NCBI RefSeq assembly: GCF_042094015.1
Contig: NZ_JBELDZ010000001.1
Coordinates: forward strand, 1-64,000
DNA from: Aurantibacter sp042094015
GTDB lineage: Bacteria > Bacteroidota > Bacteroidia > Flavobacteriales > Flavobacteriaceae
DNA length: 64,000 nucleotides
Direction of reading: 5' to 3'
The notes under the pieces are model-generated. The model was not told where the DNA came from. It saw only the letters and a list, made by a program, of their open reading frames with translations, and ran no database searches. The position numbers and the translations under genes are program-made. Positions 59,266-64,000 of this stretch are shown here, piece by piece. Positions within the stretch are counted from its first letter, which is position 1; each line of letters begins with the position of its first letter.

Positions 59266-60531
59266 TTAAAGAATCTCTAACGCTTCTTCTATTGTTGAGT
59301 ATATTTTTTCTAATTCTTTTTTAGAAATAGTATAAGGCGCTAAAATATAAATGGTTGAACCAAGCGGACGTAAAAACACGCCTTTACTCATAAAAAACTG
59401 AAATAACTTATCGCGTAAATTCCCGTAGCGTTGCATTTTAATGTTTAAATCTAATGCAAAAATAATTCCTGTCTGTCTAATAGATGCTACTTTACTGTGC
59501 GATTTTATATGTTCGCCAAATGTTTTATGAGAAGCTGTTATGGTTGAAATATTCGTCTGAATTTCTTTAGAAGTTAACAATTCTATACCTGCTAAAGCTG
59601 CTGTACATGCTAATGGGTTTCCAGAATAGGTATGTCCGTGAAATAAGCCTTTTTCAATATCATCACTATAAAAAGCATCATAAATTTTTTGAGAACAACT
59701 TGTAATTGCCATTGGCAATAAACCTGCAGTTAAAGCTTTGCTTAAGCACATTACGTCTGGTTTTGTTTCTAATTGCTCTGATGTAAAATGAGTTCCTGTT
59801 TTTCCAAAACCAGTCATAACTTCGTCTGCAACCGTAATTATGTTGTGTTTTTTACAGAATTGTAAGATTAATTCTAAACCTGCTTTGTTGTGCATTTTCA
59901 TTGCTGCAGCACCTTGAACTAACGGTTCGTAAACAAAACCTGATACTTTATTATTTTTTACAATTTCTTCTAATTGTGCTAAAATGGCTTCGTGATTTTC
60001 GCCATTTGGTGTTGGAATACGTTTTACGTCTAATAATAAATCCTCAAAAGGTCCATTGTAAACAGATAATCCAGAAACACTCATAGCTCCAAATGTGTCT
60101 CCGTGGAATCCATCTTCAAAAGCGACTAATGTATTGCGTTTTTCACCTTGATTAAAATGATATTGTAATGCCATTTTAATTCCAATTTCTACAGACGAAG
60201 ATCCATTATCATTAAAAAATAATTTCTCTTGGTTTTCTGGAAGAATACTAATTAGTGCTTCAGATAATTTTACAGCAGGTTCATGTGTAAATCCACTAAA
60301 AACAACTTGATCTAATTGTTGCATTTGTTTGTAAACACGACTGGTAATATAATCGTTACAATGTCCGTACATACAAGTGTACCAAGACGCAATTGCATCT
60401 ATGTATGTGTTTCCATCTTCATCTGTTAAAGTACAGTTTTTAGCTTTGGTTATAGCAATCGCTTCAGGATGTAGTTTATGCTGTGTTAATGGATGCCAAA
60501 TATGTTTTTTATCGCGTTCTTTTAGTGTCAT
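59266..60531 (-). CDS. bioA: Adenosylmethionine-8-amino-7-oxononanoate aminotransferase
   Basis: A 421-residue PLP-dependent class III aminotransferase making 7,8-diaminopelargonate with SAM as amino donor. HIWHPLTQHK at the N-terminus, AFEDGFHGDTFGAMSVSG, Asp236 in VADEVMTGFGKTG and PLP lysine Lys265 in MCLSKALTAGLLPM are visible. It starts in the TAATG overlap with bioD, so the two are translationally coupled. Confidence 0.96.
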   Translation of the reverse strand: MTLKERDKKHIWHPLTQHKLHPEAIAITKAKNCTLTDEDGNTYIDAIASWYTCMYGHCNDYITSRVYKQMQQLDQVVFSGFTHEPAVKLSEALISILPENQEKLFFNDNGSSSVEIGIKMALQYHFNQGEKRNTLVAFEDGFHGDTFGAMSVSGLSVYNGPFEDLLLDVKRIPTPNGENHEAILAQLEEIVKNNKVSGFVYEPLVQGAAAMKMHNKAGLELILQFCKKHNIITVADEVMTGFGKTGTHFTSEQLETKPDVMCLSKALTAGLLPMAITSCSQKIYDAFYSDDIEKGLFHGHTYSGNPLACTAALAGIELLTSKEIQTNISTITASHKTFGEHIKSHSKVASIRQTGIIFALDLNIKMQRYGNLRDKLFQFFMSKGVFLRPLGSTIYILAPYTISKKELEKIYSTIEEALEIL

Positions 60532-61139
60532 TACAATTTACCTTTAAATAATTCCGCGTATTCTTTTATTACATTCTTATCAAAATAAGGTTCTTCGTTT
60601 ATGCGACCAATATATTCCGTTTTACTCATTTTTAAAATAATATCTTCTGTTGTTTTGTGCTCGTTCCCACTAAATATTAGTTTTGTTTTAAACCCTTTTT
60701 GTTCTAATAAATTAAGGGTTAAAAGTGTATGATTTATACTTCCTAAGTAATGTCTAGAAACTACAATAATTTCAGCGTGTTTAGAAATAATATCTAAAAT
60801 GGTTTCTGTGTTATTTAATGGAACTAATAATCCGCCTGCGCCTTCAATAACCAAATTGTTTTTCGTTTTTGGCGCTTTTATTTTTGAGGTGTCAATTTTA
60901 ACACCATCAATTTCTGCAGATGCGTGCGGACTCATTGGCGTTTTTAGAGCGTAGCTATTTTTATGAAACACAGAAGTTGTATTAGAAATTAATTGTTTCA
61001 CTTTTTTAGTGTCACAATTATCTAATTCTCCAGATTGTATAGGTTTCCAATAGTCAGCTTTTAAAGCTTCTACAGCAATTGCAGAAGCTACGGTTTTACC
61101 AACTTCGGTAGAAATTCCTGTTATAAAATAAGTTTTCAT
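60531..61139 (-). CDS. bioD: Dethiobiotin synthetase
   Basis: A 202-residue ATP-dependent ligase forming the ureido ring of dethiobiotin with CO2. P-loop GISTEVGKT (8-16), the catalytic KPIQSGELDN and ligand region IEGAGGLLVPL are all recognisable. Its ATG overlaps the DUF2007 stop (ATGA) and its stop overlaps bioA, so it sits in a tightly coupled chain. The length is slightly below the common 220-230 residues. Confidence 0.95.
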   Translation of the reverse strand: MKTYFITGISTEVGKTVASAIAVEALKADYWKPIQSGELDNCDTKKVKQLISNTTSVFHKNSYALKTPMSPHASAEIDGVKIDTSKIKAPKTKNNLVIEGAGGLLVPLNNTETILDIISKHAEIIVVSRHYLGSINHTLLTLNLLEQKGFKTKLIFSGNEHKTTEDIILKMSKTEYIGRINEEPYFDKNVIKEYAELFKGKL

Positions 61140-61549
61140 TCTAAATTAAAATTTGTGTTACAAGCTTCGCATTTGTATTCGTATTTTGTGTAAAATGGTA
61201 ATAATCTCAAAAAGATACTTGTTAAAAATGCTAAAAGCGATTTAATACTATTTATGGTTGAAAATAACTGAACGCTTTCGTTATTACAATTTGGACAGTT
61301 TATAGTTTTTCCTTCATTTGTTAAAGAGTATTTAGAAATGCTTTCTAGAATAGACTTTGCTTTTTCGGCTTGTTCTTGTGGTACTTTTATTTTTACGCCA
61401 CCAATGGCTTGACTAACTAATGGATCTGTATCTATAGTGAATTCATCAGACAAAAAAACCGCAATTCCATCTGCTTCTAAGCGACCTTTTATAATCTGAG
61501 CTTCGCTTGAATAATTAAAACGAGCAATTGTTGTAAAGGTATTACTCAT
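61136..61549 (-). CDS. DUF2007 domain protein with zinc-ribbon tail, in the biotin operon
   Basis: A 137-residue protein. The N-terminal DUF2007 (about 4-70) has a PII-like signalling fold, with FNYSSEAQIIKGRLEADGIAVF and IGGVKIKVPQEQAEKAKSIL. The second half carries two CxxC pairs (CPNC about 84-87 and CEAC about 127-130) flanking a hydrophobic stretch (about 100-120), like a zinc ribbon split by a membrane-associated helix. No biotin enzyme motif is seen. Overlap of 4 bp with bioD and a 2-bp gap from bioF indicate co-translation. Role unknown. Confidence 0.82.
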   Translation of the reverse strand: MSNTFTTIARFNYSSEAQIIKGRLEADGIAVFLSDEFTIDTDPLVSQAIGGVKIKVPQEQAEKAKSILESISKYSLTNEGKTINCPNCNNESVQLFSTINSIKSLLAFLTSIFLRLLPFYTKYEYKCEACNTNFNLE

Positions 61550-61551
61550 AA

Positions 61552-62685
61552 TTACAATAGGTTTTTTAAAAGTTGAAGTAAATCTGTTATCTCCTTATTT
61601 GTATTATAATTATGTAAGCAAAAACGAAGTCTTTCTAGGTCTTTTGGAACTGTAGGACTTAAAATTGCTTTGACATTAAAACCATTGTCTTGAAGTTTTT
61701 GCGCAGCTTTTTTAACATTATCATTTCCTTTTATAATAATACATTGAATTGCAGAATCACTTTCTATAAATAGGTTTTGAAGTTGGAAACGTTTCTTTTC
61801 AGAATTAAAAAAGGAAATATTATTTTTAAGCTGAGTAATAGTTTTTGTGATTTCTAATTCCTGGTAAGCTATGTAAATTGTAGCTATAGAATGTGGTGGC
61901 AGTGCTGTTGTATAAATTAAAGATTTTGAAAAATTAACTAAGTAATTAATTAAATCTGTACAACCTAAAATTGCTGCACCGTGACAACCTAATGCTTTTC
62001 CAAAGGTTATAATTCTGGCAAAAACAGCTTTTGAATTTGTGCTATTTATTAAGCCGCAACCATTAATTCCAAATACGCCAAAAGCGTGAGCTTCGTCTAT
62101 AATTAATCTTGCGCTATGTTGTTTAGATGCTTGAATTAATTTTTCTATATCTGGAGAATCTCCATCCATAGAAAAAACAGATTCGGTTATAATATAAATA
62201 GTTGTGTTTTTATCTGATTTTGATAATTTCTCATTTAAATCATCAATGGAATTATGTTTAAACTTAAAAGCTTTTGCGTTAGATAATATAATAGCTTCTC
62301 TAATTGATGCGTGACAAAATTCATCATAAAAAATAATGTCATTTCGCTGACAAATAGAGGCAATTAATCCAATATTAGCATTGTAGCCGGAATTGTAGAT
62401 TAAAGCTTTTTCTACAGAATGAAATTTGGCAATATAATCTTCGGTTAAATCATAGAGTGTATGATTCCCAGAAATTAATCTAGAACCTGTAGCGCCATTA
62501 TTTTTAAGATTTTTAGTTTCTAAAAACTTTAACGTGTTATTGAAGATGGTTGTGTTTTTAGCGAAACCAATATAATCGTTAGAAGAAAAATCTATTAAAT
62601 GAGATGTTTGTTCAATACTTCTTAGACTATGGTCTGAAATCCGCTGGTTTAATTTGTTTAAAGATTTTTTATCTAAGTGTTGCAT
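61552..62685 (-). CDS. bioF: 8-amino-7-oxononanoate synthase
   Basis: A 377-residue PLP-dependent alpha-oxoamine synthase condensing pimeloyl-thioester with alanine. GATGSRLISGNHTLY (about 64-78), ESVFSMDGDSPDI (about 168-180), DEAHAFGVFG (about 197-206) and the PLP Lys230 in ITFGKALGCHGAA are clear. Start: ATG at 62685 (MQHLDKKSLN) is used; the reading from 62703 begins with TTG inside the -7 element. It is the first gene of the biotin operon, and its promoter is at 62701-62729. Confidence 0.95.
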   Translation of the reverse strand: MQHLDKKSLNKLNQRISDHSLRSIEQTSHLIDFSSNDYIGFAKNTTIFNNTLKFLETKNLKNNGATGSRLISGNHTLYDLTEDYIAKFHSVEKALIYNSGYNANIGLIASICQRNDIIFYDEFCHASIREAIILSNAKAFKFKHNSIDDLNEKLSKSDKNTTIYIITESVFSMDGDSPDIEKLIQASKQHSARLIIDEAHAFGVFGINGCGLINSTNSKAVFARIITFGKALGCHGAAILGCTDLINYLVNFSKSLIYTTALPPHSIATIYIAYQELEITKTITQLKNNISFFNSEKKRFQLQNLFIESDSAIQCIIIKGNDNVKKAAQKLQDNGFNVKAILSPTVPKDLERLRFCLHNYNTNKEITDLLQLLKNLL

Positions 62686-62700
62686 AATTGTATTGAAATA

Positions 62701-62729
62701 CAAATATATTAAAGACTAATTTGAAACAA
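62701..62729 (-). promoter_or_regulatory. Promoter of the biotin operon
   Basis: On the minus strand, TTG at 62729-62727, 18 bp, then TATATTTG at 62708-62701 fit the Bacteroidota -33/-7 pattern. The bioF ATG at 62685 follows 15 bp later. No BirA-type operator was recognised. Confidence 0.6.
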
Positions 62730-62740
62730 CGCTAAAACAA

Positions 62741-62772
62741 AAAAAGACTACCATTTAAATGATAGTCTTTTT
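62741..62772 (-). terminator. Terminator of the endonuclease/exonuclease/phosphatase gene
   Basis: Arms AAAAAGACTACCATTT and AAATGATAGTCTTTTT pair with one mismatch and almost no loop, 23 bp beyond the stop of the minus-strand gene. It isolates that gene from the biotin operon. Confidence 0.8.
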
Positions 62773-62794
62773 ATATGTTAATTTATGTGAAAAA

Positions 62795-63847
62795 TTATTC
62801 CACTTCTTTTATTAAATGGATATAGACAGGAAAGTGATCTGAAAATCCATCTGTAAAACTACCATTAGCGAAACTACGTAAAGGATAACCTTTCCAGCGT
62901 CCTTTTTTATTAACTAAATAATTTTTATTAAAAATTCCTGCTTTATAGAATTGGAAAGATTTGTAATCTTTTTCTACAAAAGGTTGTGTCATCATAATTT
63001 GATCAAACAAACTCCAGCTATCTCTGTATGCATTAGAACCAAGTCCCTTTTTAAAGAAATCTATCATTGGATTATAAATACCTTTAAACTTTACATTTTC
63101 AATTTTACGCTCTGCTTTTAAAACATCTTTAACACTAGCATTATTAGGATTATCATTTAAATCTCCCATAGTAATAATTTTAGCATAAGGATTTATAGCT
63201 TGTAAAGAGTCTATTAAGCGTTTGTTTAGTTTTGCGGCAGCAACTCTTTTAGATCTACTTCTTGCTTCTCCACCACGTCTCGATGGCCAGTGATTAACAA
63301 TAAAATGCATTTCTTCTCCATCTAGCTTTCCAGAAACTAATAATTGATCACGTGTATAAATACGTTCTCTAGATTGATCATCATATAACATTAATGTATG
63401 TGTGCTATGAGATGTAGGTTGGAATAGGCGTTTTTGATATAATAAACCTACATCAATACCTCTTCGATCAGGAGAATCATAATGTATAATGCCATAATCT
63501 TTGTTTAAAAGTAAAGAGTCATTCACAACATCTTCTAGAACTTCTACGTTTTCAATTTCCACAACACCAATTACAGCAGGCGTATTGTTAGACATATCTT
63601 TTCCGATGTCTGATAAAACGCGTGCCATATTTTTTACTTTTTTCTTATAAATTTCCGAACGATTTGTATTTAGTTCCATCATTGGGCTAGCTTCATCGTT
63701 TTTCTCAGGATCATTTATGGTGTCAAATAAATTTTCAAGATTATAAAACGCAACTGTGTGCAATTTAAATTTCTTTTTTTCCTGTGCATGCATAGTAAAT
63801 ATCCCAGTAATACTAAGGATTAAGCATAATTTTACTAAATGTTTCAT
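62795..63847 (-). CDS. Secreted endonuclease/exonuclease/phosphatase family protein
   Basis: A 350-residue exported member of the DNase I-like metal hydrolase superfamily. Signal peptide about 1-22 (CLILSITGIFTMHAQ). Fold motifs in order: AFYNLENLFDTIND (catalytic Asn/Glu region), IGVVEIENVEVLEDV, FIVNHWPSRRGGEARSRSKR, TMGDLNDNPNN and the final DHFPVYI with the catalytic Asp-His. The residues needed for phosphodiester or phosphate-ester cleavage are all there. Substrate may be DNA, phosphoinositide-like or other. It is the lone gene between divergent promoters near 63.9 kb and the terminator. Confidence 0.92.
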   Translation of the reverse strand: MKHLVKLCLILSITGIFTMHAQEKKKFKLHTVAFYNLENLFDTINDPEKNDEASPMMELNTNRSEIYKKKVKNMARVLSDIGKDMSNNTPAVIGVVEIENVEVLEDVVNDSLLLNKDYGIIHYDSPDRRGIDVGLLYQKRLFQPTSHSTHTLMLYDDQSRERIYTRDQLLVSGKLDGEEMHFIVNHWPSRRGGEARSRSKRVAAAKLNKRLIDSLQAINPYAKIITMGDLNDNPNNASVKDVLKAERKIENVKFKGIYNPMIDFFKKGLGSNAYRDSWSLFDQIMMTQPFVEKDYKSFQFYKAGIFNKNYLVNKKGRWKGYPLRSFANGSFTDGFSDHFPVYIHLIKEVE

Positions 63848-63894
63848 TAAATGTTAGTGTTATGTTAATGTTATGTTATTTACAAATTGTTTGC

Positions 63895-63902
63895 CAAAAG
63901 TA
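63895..63902 (-). promoter_or_regulatory. -7 promoter element of the endonuclease-family gene
   Basis: Minus strand TACTTTTG, 47 bp before the ATG at 63847. No good -33 element. Confidence 0.45.
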
Positions 63903-63922
63903 GTTATTAATTATAAATAATG

Positions 63923-63930
63923 TAAATTTG
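63923..63930 (+). promoter_or_regulatory. -7 promoter element reading out of the window
   Basis: TAAATTTG, an exact TAnnTTTG match on the plus strand. It is followed by a 17-bp palindrome (CAATTATT-T-AATAATTG, 63945-63961) and an ATG at 63964 that opens only five codons before TAG. The gene it serves must lie beyond base 64000. Confidence 0.4.
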
Positions 63931-64000
63931 TGCCGCTTTAGTAACAATTATTTAATAATTGAAATGAAAAGTAAAAAATAGATTAACTCGTAAAAATTAA

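Overview
The window looks like a chromosomal segment of a Flavobacteriaceae bacterium (phylum Bacteroidota), probably from a marine clade. The DNA is strongly AT-rich. Several genes are typical of this family: a complete Bat (aerotolerance) operon, the type IX secretion protein PorZ, a giant surface protein with a type IX sorting tail, a SusC/TonB-type receptor, an IPExxxVDY protein, a beta-barrel protein divergent from gdhA, and alpha-2-macroglobulin paired with PbpC. Many upstream regions carry the Bacteroidota -7 promoter motif TAnnTTTG. I saw no tRNA, rRNA, CRISPR array, insertion sequence, phage or plasmid gene. Genes are dense and no gap exceeds about 220 bp.

Layout. 1-3.1 kb: end of an NtrY-like sensor kinase, an enoyl-CoA hydratase, a small unknown protein and a CvpA-like membrane protein. 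3.1-6.0 kb: a SulP anion transporter, a DUF2490 outer-membrane protein and a beta-carbonic anhydrase, a likely inorganic-carbon unit with a dyad operator candidate just upstream. 6.1-15.7 kb: the minus-strand moxR-DUF58-(BatD-like)-batA-batB-batC-batD-batE operon plus a small secreted/membrane protein. 15.8-19.9 kb: a short-chain dehydrogenase, a paired HhH-domain and OmpA-domain membrane protein, and an antiquitin-type aldehyde dehydrogenase. 20.1-28.5 kb: a lipoprotein alpha-2-macroglobulin with intact thioester, penicillin-binding protein 1C and a small unknown secreted protein. 28.5-31.1 kb: CYTH protein, YhhN, DNA polymerase IV and a small unknown protein.

31.3-35.6 kb: minus-strand acpP-fabF-rnc followed by IPExxxVDY-pyk. 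35.8-40.0 kb: plus-strand purN, RNase H, a PfkB kinase and a long-form PurF. 40.2-42.5 kb: beta-barrel protein divergent from gdhA. 42.6-45.0 kb: an AlgX-like/MBOAT O-acetylation pair. The AlgX-like gene contains a run of ten Ns that looks like a scaffolding artefact of zero true length. 45.1-50.6 kb: porZ-recO-TonB receptor. 50.7-55.3 kb: a 1535-residue multidomain type IX cargo protein. 55.5-56.8 kb: recX and a JmjC/cupin-like protein. 56.9-62.7 kb: a biotin operon transcribed bioF-DUF2007-bioD-bioA-KAS-bioB, with its own promoter. 62.8-63.8 kb: a secreted endonuclease/exonuclease/phosphatase-family protein.

Most content is ordinary core genome. The observations most worth follow-up are the intact ketoacyl synthase inside the biotin operon (which has no bioC/bioH/bioW here), the OmpA/HhH membrane pair, the near-palindromic CTCGACTGCGCTCGA repeat family that creates false gene starts, and the sulP dyad. 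Several start codons have been moved downstream from the longest ORF to a better-supported ATG; each entry says why.
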